A stretch of 64,000 nt of DNA from Ascaphus truei (lineage: Eukaryota > Chordata > Amphibia > Anura > Ascaphidae), in contig WSYH01000841.1 of the NCBI GenBank assembly GCA_036426205.1, positions 1-64,000 of the forward strand. The letters run 5' to 3'. Under the pieces are notes generated by a model. That model was not told where the DNA came from. It worked only from the letters and a program-made list of their open reading frames with translations, and did not search any database. How positions within the stretch are numbered: the stretch's first letter is position 1; each line of letters starts with the position of its first letter. This document shows positions 12,694 to 23,899 of the stretch, piece after piece. A program made the translations under genes and the position numbers.

Positions 12694-14897
12694 CCATTTT
12701 TTGAGGGGCAATAAAAACGCCGTTTCAGAAACCCACGTGTGGTTACATGTACCTGCAACATTTGGTGTTGCAGTGGGATTTTGAGAGGCCGTTGCATTTC
12801 AACAAGGCCACACATGCAAAAAAGAAAAATGGACATTTTTTAAAAGCGTTTCTGTGGCAGAGCAGGCCAAAACAGCAGGGATGTTATGCAGCAGCACAGG
12901 AGAGCGGATGGCCAGTGCTGTTGCCCAATTTCAGGTGTCTACCAGTCAAACAAATCCCGGTCCTCCTGAGGAAAATGACTCCGAACGAGATCCAGAGGCT
13001 TTTCTACTGACGTTTGAAAGGGTTGCCGAAGCCCAGGGCTGGTCTTCAGATCACTGGGCACTGCTTTGGCCCTGCTCCTCATAGGAGAAGCCCAGGCCTC
13101 ATATCAGGGCCTCCCAGCGGATCAGGCAATGGACTACAAACAGCAAAAGACGCCATACTGGATCGCTTAGGTCTGACCCCAGAGAACTACTGGCAGCAGT
13201 TCCGGAACTCGAAGTACCCTCTAAGATGAGACTGGGTCCTGAGCTCAGCTTTTATTGGAACTGTGTACCTCGCTGGATACAACCCGAGCAGCCGCACTAA
13301 GGGAGCAATTCTTGAACAAGTTGTTTTGGAGCAATTCTACAGTGATACCCTTCCGCACCTCTTGGTTAAAATGCCATGCTGCTAAAACCCTAGCTTTGGC
13401 TGTCCAGCTCGTTGAGAACTTCCTTGGGGCCCGAGGATCAGGGGAGTGTCCTGACCCGGCGGATCCGACTCACCGGCACTTGCGGACCCCAAAGAGGAAG
13501 ACCGGACCAAAGGGAGAAACTACGGCCCATCCCACGCAACCGCCAACTCCCGTTCCAGCAAGCGAGAGGTCCAAACGCTGGTCCCGCGAGACCCTCGTCT
13601 ACTTCCTGGTGTCGGCTCATCGCCAAATGAGGGGAACTTCAGAGGATGTCGCACGCAGGACCCATCTGATGCCTGGTCTCCAGTATCCAGTCCAGCTGAG
13701 GCGGTATCCGCGTCCACCTCCGTGAGGGAACCCTCTCCATGTTTCTAACCTGGGGGGAACAAGGCCACCATCATATGGAATGTCCACATGGATGTTCCTT
13801 CAGCAGGACAGTCGCCTTGGCCTTCCCCAGAGAAAGTTGCAAACCCTGGCTACTTCAGTCCGATTGGGGTAAACATCCAGCCCTTGTAGATTCAGGCTCT
13901 GGGAAAACTATGGTCTTCCAAGAACTCGTTACCGATAATGTGCTTTCCTTTGACCCCCCACGGAGTTCAGAGGTATGCACGGCGATGTTAAAATAGGTAT
14001 CCAATGGCCAAAATCCGGCTACAGGTAATAGGTCAGAGGCCCAGCTCGAAGTAGGAGTCGCCTCCTTGGCTCTATGCCCCTTTGCTCGGCCGGGACTGGC
14101 CTTTCTTTTCAAACTAATGGCTCCAGTCTCTCAAGAGGACCTCATTCTGCAGCTCAGGAGAACCCTGGAAACTGTTCCCCTTCTCGGCAGACCTATTCCC
14201 AGCAGACACCGGTTCCAAAGACTGGAGGCAAAGACGCTTGTGACAAACAGGATGGTTACAAAAATCTGGACTCAAGGTGGCCATACTAATAAGGCATAGT
14301 CATCCATTAATGAATGGGGATGGCCAGGAGGAGGGAGAGATAGGCCCTGGGAATTACCAGAGCTATGTCTCCCTGATTTTTGCCAGAGCAGAGGGAAGAC
14401 CAAGTCCTGGCCAGACAATATGATAGTGGTAAAAATTAATGACCAGATATTGAATGCACAGGGGGTAATGGTATTCCCTCATTTTGATTGTCAAATGATA
14501 TCTGTATAGGGGAACAGGTAGAACAAACACGGGAGGTCACGAGACAAAATTGGTTACCAGGCCTTCGTTAAAACTGTCTCACCCTAGCCCATACTGTCCC
14601 TTGGGATGGTCATCTTGGTAGAGATAAAACCTTCGACCGTATTTCGTCCGATTCTTTTGGCCAGGGATGCATAGTGTATTGCTAAGTTGTGTGGGGCATG
14701 TCCTGAATGCCACTAACAGTCCGAAGGGACAAAAAACAGCCCCTTGGTTCCTCTACCCTTGGTGTCAATTCCCTTTGAGAGGATCGGAGTAGACTTGGTA
14801 GACCTCTAGAACCTTCTTCTAAGGAACAGGTTTATCTCGACTATGTCGACTATGAACAAGATATCCCGAGGCGTTCCCCCTGAGGACAGCAACGGCG
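12694..14897 (+). mobile_element. Gmr1-like element, copy 3, cut in integrase
   Basis: Matches copy 1 from the LTR end to the integrase core (GAGGACAGCAACGGCG, about 14880-14897). It then stops abruptly at a CTCAGAC simple repeat. Noise ends at exactly the same place, so the cut may be a contig join rather than a biological break. Just before it, around 14818-14860, the sequence is scrambled (a repeated TCGACTATG). Confidence 0.8.
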
Positions 14898-15190
14898 CTG
14901 TCTCAGACCCGCTCTCAGACTCTCAGACTCACTCTCAGACTCTCAGACCCGCTCTCAGACTGTCAGACCCACTCTCAGACCCGCTATCAGACTCTGACCC
15001 GCTCTCAGACCCTGACCCGCTCTCAGACTCTCAGACCCACACTCACCCACCCACACACACTCACCCACCCACACACTAAATCACCCACACACACACACAA
15101 TCACCCATACACACACACAATCACCCATACACACAAAATCACACCCACACACACAAAATCACACACAGACACACAATCACCCACACACTC
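14898..15190. repeat. CTCAGAC-type then CACTCACC/ACACAATCACCC simple repeats
   Basis: About 140 bp of CTCTCAGACCCG/CTCTCAGACT units are followed by CA-rich ACAC-ATCACCC units to about 15190. Clean sequence resumes here. Confidence 0.9.
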
Positions 15191-15690
15191 ACCCGCACAC
15201 ACACTTTCCACGCAGCTGGGGATCGTTGCACGTCATCGGGTGTGCACGCCACAGGGACGCACGATGCGTGGGGGGGGGCGGGGCCAGGTTTCGTGCGGTA
15301 GGTAGAAGAGCTGCGGGTACAGGCAGAGGCAGCAGCAGGTAAGGAGGGAACACGTCGCAAAGGACGTGTTCCCCTATTCTTACAAATATAAATCTAAAAC
15401 GTTTCACAGCATGGGAAACTATCTTCATCAGTTTCTTGATAAACAGTCTGTCTTGGTCTTTGGGAATGGTTCAAGTTGGCAGGTAGACTCCAGTTATCGC
15501 AACCTTAATTCAACGTTAATGTACATTTCTGGAGTGGGCAGCATGTCACGTTGCCACACCGCTCAGCTAGCGTGCCAACTTCAATAATAACTTAAGTAGC
15601 CAGCTCTAATTTTTCAAGTGGGCTGGATCTTTGCTCGCCGTGTAGTTGGACTCTTCACCCATGCCGGACACGGTGATTTAGGTGAGAGAC
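15191..15690. other. no recognised feature
   Basis: Unique-looking sequence with a G-run (15269-15277). No coding motif or known repeat end was recognised. The frames here are short. Confidence 0.4.
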
Positions 15691-15697
15691 GGATCGA

Positions 15698-16081
15698 CTA
15701 GCAGGCCTCCAGATCCTCTGGCTCAAGTAGACCCAATGATCTCAGTTTCTCTTCGCCCTCTTCTGGTGAGAGGAGAATATGCATTGTTTCTTGGTAGGTA
15801 AACATCATCTTGCACGGAAAACCCCAACGATAGCGTATTTTATTGTTCCTCAGTATGTTTGTGATCTGCGCGAACATTCTTCGTTTGTTCAGTGTAGTTT
15901 GAGCCAAATCCGGAAAAATAAGAATGTGAACATTATCTAGCTCTATCTTTGGGCTAGATCTAGCGGCTCTCAGTATCTCCTTTTTGATACGGAAATAGTG
16001 TAGACGTGTTATCACAGTCCGCGGTTTTGCTGGGTCCAGGCCTTCAGGTCTAGGGAGCCAAATGCTCTGTCCATCTGGAGT
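15698..16081 (-). pseudogene. L1 ORF1p fragment (Transposase_22 type)
   Basis: The minus frame shows RTVITRLHYFRIKKEILRAA, then IELDNVHILIFPDLAQTT and NKRRMFAQITNILR, ending at a stop (EPEDLEAC). This is the RNA-binding half of the ORF1 protein of L1-type LINEs. The N-terminal coiled coil is missing. It lies downstream, on its own strand, of the ORF2 piece at 16373-16600, which is the reverse of the L1 gene order. The two are therefore separate or rearranged pieces. Confidence 0.75.
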
Positions 16082-16372
16082 TTGTTTATCTCTACCGGGC
16101 GCTCCCGGCGGCCATCTTGGATTTCATGGAAGGCAAAGGGGGGACCTGTGAACGATCGAGCCTCTTCCGATTCTGGGCTTAACTGCAGTTAGGGTCGTCC
16201 AAAGACCTCTCCGCCCATGCCCTGGACCTGTAGGTAAACTTATTTTGTCTTTTTTTCCCGATTTTAGGGAGTTTGCTCCGGTTCTATTAATGGTAGTCTG
16301 AGGAGCAAAACAACCTGCGCTGGCTCGCTCACCCTCCTGGCCACGCCCCTCAGTAGTGGTTTTAATGTCCAT

Positions 16373-16600
16373 ATTCAGTAGGGAGATTGGTCTGTAATTG
16401 TGGCACAGTGGGAGGTCTTTACCTTCTTTGTGGATAAGTATCAGGTTGCCTTGAAGTATTTCTGGGGGGATTGGACGACCTTTAAGAAATGAATAACATA
16501 ATCTTGTTAGATCAAGTTGCTAAATTTTTTATAGTAAAGGTTTGTGAACCCGTCAGGCCCAGGGGCGTTTGCGGTTTTAGTTTTTGGATGACTTCACTAG
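16373..16600 (-). pseudogene. L1 ORF2 reverse-transcriptase fragment
   Basis: The minus strand reads FLKGRPIPPEILQGNLILIH, then KDLPLCHNYRPISLLN, the start of the RT domain of L1 ORF2p. It is cut at MDIK (16373) on its 3' side. It is too short to act. Confidence 0.7.
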
Positions 16601-16779
16601 TGGGATCTCTTTATCAGAGAGCTGCAGGAAGCTTTGCTCAGTTTGGGAATGTTGCACTTACACAGAATACGCTGTATTTCCCCACTAGGGTCCAGGTCTG
16701 AAATTGTCTTTTTGCCATCATATAAATATTTTTAGTACGCGGGCGACGGCCCCATTTTTGGGACTTCTGCCTTTCTACT

Positions 16780-16880
16780 ACACAATACACCACACAACTA
16801 CACACAATACGCCACACAACTACAGTACACCGCACAACTACACACAATACGCTGCACAACTATACACATTTCACCACACA
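16780..16880. repeat. short ACACAATACGCCACACAACT minisatellite
   Basis: Four to five imperfect units of about 20 bp. They closely resemble the long array at 45125-45590, nearly 30 kb away. Confidence 0.75.
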
Positions 16881-17108
16881 CTACACTACATAGTTACATA
16901 GTAGATGAGGTTGAAAAAAGACGTAGGTCCATCAAGTTCAACCTATGCTAAATCTAGACAACAGATACTTTATCCTATATCTATACTTACTTATTGATCC
17001 AGAGGAAGGCAAACAAAAAACCCCATTAAGGGGAAAAATTAATTCCTTCCTGACTCCAAGAATTGGCAATCGGATTAATCCCTGGATCAACATCCTTCCC
17101 ATGTATAC

Positions 17109-17426
17109 TTATTTGGTATATCTCTGTATACCTTTCCCATCTAAAAAGATGTCCAACCTTTTTTTGAACAAATCTATTGTATCTGCCATCACAGTCTCCA
17201 TGGGTAATGAATTCCACATTTTAACTGCCCTTACTGTAAAGAACCCTTTCCTTTGTTGCTGGTGAAATTTCCTTTCCTCCAACCTTAAGGGATGGCCCGA
17301 GTCCTTTGTACTGCCCGTGGGATGAATAGTTCTTTTGAAAGCTCCTTGTATTGTCCCTGAATATATTTGTATATAGTTATCATATCCCCTCTTAGACGCC
17401 TCTTTTCTAATGTAAATAAATCTCAT
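17109..17426 (-). pseudogene. C-terminal end of CR1-like ORF2
   Basis: The minus frame contains GFFTVRAVKMWNSLPMETVM followed by FKKRLDIFL, the conserved tail of CR1/L2 ORF2 proteins. It is separated from the RT part by a frameshift between 17426 and 17553. Confidence 0.75.
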
Positions 17427-17552
17427 TTAGCTAGCCTCTCCTCATAAGTTAGAATGTCCATCCCCTTAATTAATTTGGTGGCTCTTCTCTGCACTCTCTC
17501 TAGTTCCATAATGTCTTTTCTTAGGATTGGTGCCCAAAATTGTACTCCATAT

Positions 17553-18407
17553 TCAAGGTGTGGTCTTACTAATGCTTTGTAAAGGGGCATAATTATGTTT
17601 ACTTCCCTTTGCCTTTGCAGCTACTGCATGACATTGGGCACTATTGCTAAGCCTGCTGTCTACAAGCACTCCTAAATCCTTCTCCATCAAGGATTCCCCC
17701 AATATATCTCCATTTAATTTGTAAGTCGCCTTTTTATTCTTGCATCCCAAATGCATAACCTTACATTTATCTGTATTAAACCTCATTTGCCATTTACCTG
17801 CCCACGTTTCCAGTCTCTCCAAGTCCTTCTGAAGAGAAATTACATCCTGCTCTGATACTATTACCTTACACAATTTAGTATCATCAGCAAAGATGGAGAC
17901 TTTGCTCTCGATCCCAACCTCAAGGTCATTAATAAACAAGTTAAAAAGCAGGGGTCCCAGTACCGATCCCTGAGGTACTCCACTCACGACTTTAGTCCAA
18001 CCTGAAAAAGTTCCATTTATGACAACCCTCTGTTGTCTGTCCTTTAACCAGTTTGCAATCCAGGTGCATATATTATTACTGAGTCCAATTTTCTTTATTT
18101 TGTACACCAACCTCTTGTGTGAAACCGTATCAAAAGTCTTTGCAAAATCTAAGTAGACCACATCAACTGCATTACTCTGGTCTAAATTCCTACTTACCTC
18201 CTCAAAGAAACAAATAAGGTTAGTTTGGCAAGATCTAGCCTTTATAAATCCATGCTGACTATTACTAATAATTTTGTTTTCCATTAGGTATTCCTGAATA
18301 TTATCCCGTATTAAACCTTCAAGTAGTTTCCCCACTATTGAAGTCAGGCTTACAGGTCTGTAATTTCCCGGTTGTGATCTAGCTCCCTTTTTAAATATAG
18401 GCACCAC
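17553..18407 (-). pseudogene. CR1-like reverse transcriptase
   Basis: A 284-codon minus frame with the RT motifs in order: PGNYRPVSLTSIVGKLLEG, QHGFIKARSCQTNL, VVYLDFAKTFDTVSH, SGVPQGSVLGPLLFNLFIND and the catalytic FADDTKL. The expected endonuclease domain is absent (5' truncation), and the frame breaks after KAKG. FAKTFD has Thr where Ala is usual. Confidence 0.85.
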
Positions 18408-18489
18408 ATCTGCTTTACGCCAATCTTGTGGTACTGAGCCTGTGGAAATGGAGTCCTTGAATATTAAATGTAATGGTTTGGCTATTACT

Positions 18490-18745
18490 GAGTACTAAAC
18501 ACTAGTAACATCCTCTCACAGTCATAGTATTAAACACTAGTGACATCTCCTCCCAGTCATAATATTCAATACTAGTATCATCCCCTGCCAGTCATAGTAT
18601 TCAACACTAGTAACATCCCCCTCCCATTAATAGTATTCAACAGTAGTAACACCCCCATCCCAGTTATAGTAATTAAAAATAGTAACATCTCCTCCCAGTA
18701 ATAGTATTCAAAACTAGTAACACCCCGCTCCCAGTTATAGTATGG
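18490..18745. repeat. about 41-bp minisatellite, six units
   Basis: Imperfect units built on TAGTATTCAACACTAGTAAC, then CCCCTCCCAG. Abuts the truncated 5' end of the CR1-like LINE. Confidence 0.85.
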
Positions 18746-18799
18746 GAGGATTCTCCATTCTGGCGGTCGCACACCATCTACTCACCTCAACAACCCCTC

Positions 18800-19972
18800 C
18801 GTGACCGACACTCAGGATGCGCCACCTCGAGGTCCCGTTATGTGCACCCGCGCTGATCCTGCGCGGCCTGGCTCTCTGTCTGCGGGTTCTGACTCCGTCC
18901 CCTCTGACGCACGATGGGTGCGTTCGTCCAGCCTCCCCGCTGACGCACGCTCTAAGCTCCGCCCTCGCTCTAATGATAGACAGTACCGGCGTGGGAGTGA
19001 CACGCGTCTCAAGCTCCGCCCCTTGACTTTTGTCATTGGGCGCGGGGCAGCGCGCGATCGCCCCCATCCGCTCTAATGTTTGTCAGGACCGGCGTGGGAG
19101 TGACGCGCGCCTCAGGCTCCGCCCTCTGACCTCCGTAACGCCTGCGGGTTGGCGCGCAATCGGTTCCGCCTCCATCCCAAATTAGGCTGCATCATAGGGC
19201 ACACCTCTGTGCACCAGCAGCCTATTGGAGCATACTTCCTGGATCCGCCCTGGCTGGCTATTGGAGGTCCTCTATATATATATATATATATGACTGGCAC
19301 AGAGTTTGAAGCAGGGGAGCCTGGTTCAATTCTCCTTGTGACCTTGGGCAAGTCACTTTATCTCCCTGTGCCTCGGGCACCATAAACATAGATTGTAAGC
19401 TCCATGGGGCAGGGACCTGTGTCTGCAAAATGTCTCTGTAAAGCGCTACGTAAAAATAGCAGCGCTATACAATAACGTGCTATTATTATTATTATTATAT
19501 CTTCTTGCTGCATAATCTCATTGCTGAGCATAGTCTAGTGTGATGCTGTGCCTTGCTGCATTCCTGTGACCTTGCCTTGCCTGTTACCTCTTGTTGCCTG
19601 GCCCTGCATCTCTCTTGGACTTCCTACCTCTCCTCTCCTGATCCGGCTATGAACAACCATTCTCCTGGCTCCAGTCCTGACCTTGGCTAAGTACACCAAC
19701 GATCCGATACTCTCCTATCCTGAACCTAGCTATGCACCCCGACGATCCGCTACTCTCCAATCCCGAACTTGGCTACGCACCCTGATGATCCGCAACTCTC
19801 CTCTCCTGGCCTGGCAAGTACTTTCTACTATTCTCCAATCTATAATCCTGACCTGGCTTGCATGACTACTCTACATCCTAGGCGCGCCCGCGTGGCTCTG
19901 GGTCGGCGTTAACCAATTCCCTACCTCAGCACCGCGGTCGCGCTTCGTTTGTGGTGAGCTACGCGTTACAGT
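18800..19972 (+). other. 5' LTR of a Sushi-like gypsy element
   Basis: GC-rich sequence ends GAGCTACGCGTTACA just before gag. The homologous minus-strand LTR at 29210-29830 shows the same order: GCCCTGGCTGGCTATTGGAGG, the TATATATA stretch, TGACCTTGGCTAAGTAC, a roughly 48-bp internal tandem (19665-19850) and the end. The left border is uncertain. A SINE sits inside (19296-19498). Confidence 0.55.
19296..19498 (+). mobile_element. tRNA-derived SINE with L2-like tail
   Basis: A B-box-like GGTTCAATTC is followed by the MIR/CORE-like GACCTTGGGCAAGTCACTT. An L2/CR1-like 3' part comes next (GATTGTAAGCTCCATGGGGC, then GTAAAGCGCTACGTA), ending in (ATT)n at 19484-19497. It was inserted at the TATATATA stretch of the Sushi-like LTR, because the other LTR copy at 29210-29830 lacks it. 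Confidence 0.75.
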
Positions 19973-20690
19973 ATGCTCAGCCACACAAACTTCGACCCCG
20001 CTGAGGTAGGAAGAGTCCTGCGCACACACGCAAGCTACCTGTCTACCCTAGCGGAAAAGATTGTGGGTAGTGAGCAAAACATGCTCTCCCTTCGGGAGGA
20101 TTTTTGCTCTCTTTCTCAAACCCTACAGGAACCGTGTCCCCCTCTTGTGCCTGCTGTTCCTGATCCTTCCAATACTCCAGCTTTGCCTTTTCCCCTCGAA
20201 CCTTGTTTACCTGCCCCCAACCGTTATGGGGGTGACCATCATAAATGCCGTTTTTTTTAATCATGCTTTATACAATTTGAAATTAATCCTTCACGCTTCA
20301 CTGCACCCCGCGCCAAGGTGGCGTATATTGTTTCTCTTCTTATAGATGACACTCTTCCCTGGGCCTCCCCCATCTGGGAACGAAGATCCGACCTCACACA
20401 GGATTGTTTGATATACCTGGTCGTAAGGTATGTGCTTCCTCTGCACTTTTTCATGTTTCTGAACGCAATCGTCCAGTCGCCAAATACGCACTCGAGTTTA
20501 GAACTATAGCTGCAGAAACTGACTGGAACGACGAAGCTTTGGCCGCAGCCTTTTGGCAAGGATTATCTGAAGCCTTGAAGGGTGAGCTGGCAGCCTATGA
20601 CCATCCCACCGATGTGGAGAAGCTTATTGCCGTTTGTATAAAAGTGGATCGTCGCAAAGTTCCCATGAGACCCGGGGGAGTTTCATTGGG
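19973..20690 (+). pseudogene. gag of a Sushi-like chromovirus-type element
   Basis: ATG 19973 opens MLSHTNFDPAEVGRVLRTHA and reaches NRYGGDHHKC. Frameshifts follow, and the capsid part resumes at 20404 (KYALEFRTIAAETDWNDEAL, WQGLSEALKGELAAYDHP). This is the retrotransposon Gag capsid of the Sushi/Mart type. It is interrupted by at least two frame changes (near 20260 and 20400). Protease and RT follow on the same strand. Confidence 0.8.
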
Positions 20691-21070
20691 AACGCTTTTT
20701 TTCTCCCCCATTTCTACTGACAACCCTTCTCGCATTCTTATCCCCATTATTCTCTATGGGGAGGGCTTCCAAGTATCTATGCTTGTTTTCCTCGATTCAG
20801 GTTCCGGAGGATACTTCATAGATCAAGCTTTCGCAGAACGCCATCTAGTTTCGACCAGGCGCAGAAAGAAGCCCATCGCTCTTGAAGCCATTGATGGAAG
20901 ACCACTGCAGCCAGCGTTTATCTCTGTGGAGACAGAGGTGCTTCAACTCGAGGTACAAAATACACACCTGGAAAAGATCCAATTCAATGTTATCCACACA
21001 CCTTCCATCAGCGTGATGCTCGGGCTACCCTGGCTACAGATACACAACCCAGTTGAATTTGCTCAATAAG
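20691..21070 (+). pseudogene. protease of the Sushi-like element
   Basis: Continues in the frame of the second gag segment. It shows VSMLVFLDSGSGGYFIDQAF (catalytic Asp-Ser-Gly near 20795), and NVIHTPSISVMLGLPWL then IHNPVE, a usual Sushi-type protease ending. It closes with a stop at about 21067. The zinc knuckle expected between gag and protease is not seen. Confidence 0.75.
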
Positions 21071-22620
21071 GAACCCATTCAATGGAGCGCCTTTTGCCAT
21101 AAGAGCTGCATTCTTGAAGCAAGTAGCATTGGGGGTACCACCGTGTCCGAGGAGAAGGAAAGGGTACAATTGCCAGAAGAGCACACTGAGTTCCGTGACA
21201 TCTTCGATAAGGTCAGATCGGAGGTTCTTCCCCCTCACCGCCCATTCGATTGTCCCATTGATCAACTTCCAGGCACCACACCTCCATGAGGGACTTCCTA
21301 TCTGTTGTTTGTGCCTGAAACCAAGGCAATGAAGGAATATATTGCTGAGAACTTACAGAAGGGATTTATACGTAAGTCCACCTCTCCTGCAGGCGCAGGG
21401 TTTTTCTTTGTGAAGAAAAAGGACGGAACTTTACGCCGTTGCATAGACTATCGTTCTCTCAACAAGATCACCGTAAAAAAACGCTACCCTTTGTCCCTCA
21501 TTTCTGAACTGTTTGATCGATTACAAGGAGCTAGTACTTTTTCTAAATTGGATTTACGTGGTGCCTATAATCTTGTCAGGAGTCGTCAGGGTGATGAATG
21601 GAAGACTGATTTCAACACCAGAGATGGATGATTATGGAGATGGACATTATGAGTACTTGGTCATGCCTTTTCGGTCTGTGCAATGCCCCAGCCGTGTTTC
21701 AGGATTTCGTAAATGAAGTTTTCAGGGATCTTCTTAACTCCTTTGTAATCGTCTATCTTGATGACATATTAGTATTCTCTAAATCCACACAGGAACACAT
21801 CTCTCACATTAAACAAGTGGTCCTTCACTTACGCAAGAAAAAACTCTTTGCCAAACTGGAAAAATTTTATTTTCATCAAATATCTATTTTCCTAGGGTAC
21901 ATCATTTCCGATACCGGTCTCACCATGGATCCCGCCAAGGTCAAAGCAGTCCTGGATTGGCCACAACCTACTACCCTTAAAGCAGTACAGCGTTTTCTTG
22001 GATTTGCACTTCAGTCTTTCGCCCGTCTCAAGAAGGCCTTTGTGTCCGCCACTATTCTTATTCATCCTGATCCCAAACTTCCTTTTACTCTTGAGGTTGA
22101 CGTTTCTGATGTGGGTGTGGGCGCTGTTCTGTCTCAAAGAAAGAATTCCCTGTCCAGGTTGCATCCTTGTGCGTTCTTTTCGAGAAAAAAAATTCTCCAG
22201 TCCAATGCAACCATGATGTCGGGAACCGGGAACTCTTAGCCATGAAATTGGCCCTCGAAGAATGGAGACATCTGGTGGAGGGTACCGAAGATCCGATTAC
22301 TATCCTCACGGATCATAAGAACTTGCTTTACATTGAAGGTGCACGTCGCCCGGGAGCCCGTCAAGCCAGATGGTTGCTATTTTTCTCTAGATTTCATTTC
22401 ATAATTTCCTACCTTCCCGGATCCAAGAATGTCAAAGCTGACGCCTTATCTCTGCAATTTTCCCTGGATGACAAGACTGAGGATCAGCAAAAATCCATTC
22501 TACCCCCCTAATGTATTCTTTCGCCCACATCATTTGGAGCACTCAAAGACATTGTCCGTCTACAAAGTCACATTCCTCTTGACATCTCGCCTCCACAGGA
22601 CCGTCTCTTCACTTCTTCCC
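21071..22620 (+). pseudogene. RT and RNase H of the Sushi-like element
   Basis: The RT runs from [20 protein letters not shown] through [36 protein letters not shown] and HYEYLVMPF to the catalytic YLDD at 21754-21765, then [20 protein letters not shown]. RNase H follows ([50 protein letters not shown]). The usual Asp in the TDASD motif is altered. Frameshifts occur near 21280, 21625 and 22210. The element is cut at about 22620, before the integrase core. A matching integrase half lies at 55115-56333. Confidence 0.85.
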
Positions 22621-22779
22621 TACACTGTAAGAAGGTCCTTCTCTCTCTCCCTCCTTCTCTCTCTTCCCCTACAGCTACAAAGCACCATAAACCAGGGACC
22701 AGGGATTATACATGTGAAAATAAAGTGACCCTGCTTTTCCTGTTTACACGTTCCCTTTGCCCCAGAAACGTGAAACTTC

Positions 22780-23050
22780 TTGTGTGTAAGTTTTATGTGG
22801 GATATTTGGGTAAAAATGCAAATATTTTGATTGCAGTAGTAGTTCGGGGGCCGATGATACCGGTATTCCCCTAATTCTCCTCGACGTGCAGGCACTATTT
22901 GCCTGTACGCGAGTTAAATTACACCGCGGCTGCCCGGTGTCCCCCAGACTCCTGTTTTTTGAACCCAGATATCCCAGATCCATCTCCCGCACAGGTATGG
23001 GTCTCCCCAAGAGATATTGTGTAATAAAACCTATTTTATTATGAGTTGTG
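22780..23050 (+). repeat. unclassified repeat, family also at 30720-30960
   Basis: The stretch GTGGGATATTTGGGTAA, then GACGTGCAGGCACTATTTGC, and an AATAAA at its end matches the reverse complement of 30720-30960. It may be part of an LTR. No coding sequence is present. Confidence 0.6.
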
Positions 23051-23589
23051 CATTTACTATAAATGTCTATTCAGCCAGCCCAGGCATATACAAAGGTGCC
23101 GAGAAGTCTGGATAGTCATCGTAGTTCAAAGGGGAGACGTGATGTTGAGAGTTGTCGGGGTGCTAAGTAGACGGGGCAGGTCAGAGTACTGGGTCCAGAG
23201 AACAGAGACTCCCTGCGGGAAGGACCCTCTGGTCTGCCAGACTCAGTGAAGTCTGCCCAGTAGGTGGCAATGGGTTGACTGGGGGAAGTGGAAGAACGTC
23301 GGCGCATTTCCCATTGGTCAATTCATATGTCCCGCCCACGGGGCATCCCGAGACGGTTTGGCATGCCCCCTCCTCTGATGTCAGTCAAAGGATGAGACCC
23401 TATTCCTATTGGCTGGCAGGGAGGAATTCCCACGCTCTGATTGGTCGCTCCTTCTACCTCCATGCTGAACATAGCTAAGTGGATGGTATGTAAGGAGACG
23501 CCCCAATCAGAGAACCAGACGATCTTCTGTCTTGAGTCGATGACGCGAGGGCAGGCTTTTCAAAGTTGCTAGGAAAATCTGCTCTGCAG
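23051..23589. other. no recognised feature
   Basis: Contains CCAAT-like ATTGGT/ATTGGC stretches (about 23310-23450) similar in style to the inside of the TIR family, but no clear alignment could be made. Confidence 0.35.
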
Positions 23590-23897
23590 AAGCTAAGTCA
23601 GACGCGAGGACCAAGTTCTTGTTTTGGAACGTAGAGGTCGCAGCTAGGAACTGAAGCGGAAAAGAGGACCAGGAAGCCTGGGTATATATCCCGGTCAGGG
23701 TAAGCCCTCCGAAGTGGGCGCCCTGCACCTATTTTAGCCCAGATTTCACCCCCAGCACCCCATTACATGTGTCTATATCCTGTATCTTTGTATTCCACTG
23801 TGTGTAACAGAATAAACCTCATTTTATTCCACTACCTTGTTATGCCTAGTGAATGATCCCGGTACAAATTTGTTAAAAGTCCTGGTCTCCTGTGACA
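23590..23897. mobile_element. TIR element (TGTCAC family), right half
   Basis: Aligns with the right part of the fuller copy at 36028-37164: GGGTAAGCC, GCGCCCTGCACCTA, GAATAAACCTCATTTTATTC, and the terminus CTGGTCTCCTGTGACA at 23897. The left end is missing. Confidence 0.65.
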
Positions 23898-23899
23898 CC

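Larger units (their letters stand above)
16884..18480 (-). mobile_element. CR1-like LINE, 5'-truncated
   Basis: A minus-strand non-LTR retrotransposon with RT, the C-terminal tail and a 3' end. The 3' end is the low-coordinate side, where TTACATAGTAGATGAGG lies near a short repeated TACATAGT motif, as CR1 tails often end in a short tandem. The 5' end is lost at about 18480. It lies upstream of the first visible host exon. Confidence 0.8.

Noticed and set aside
1..15190. CRISPR-like array from the regular short repeats
   Set aside because: Units are contiguous without unique spacers, the context is eukaryotic, and there are no cas genes.
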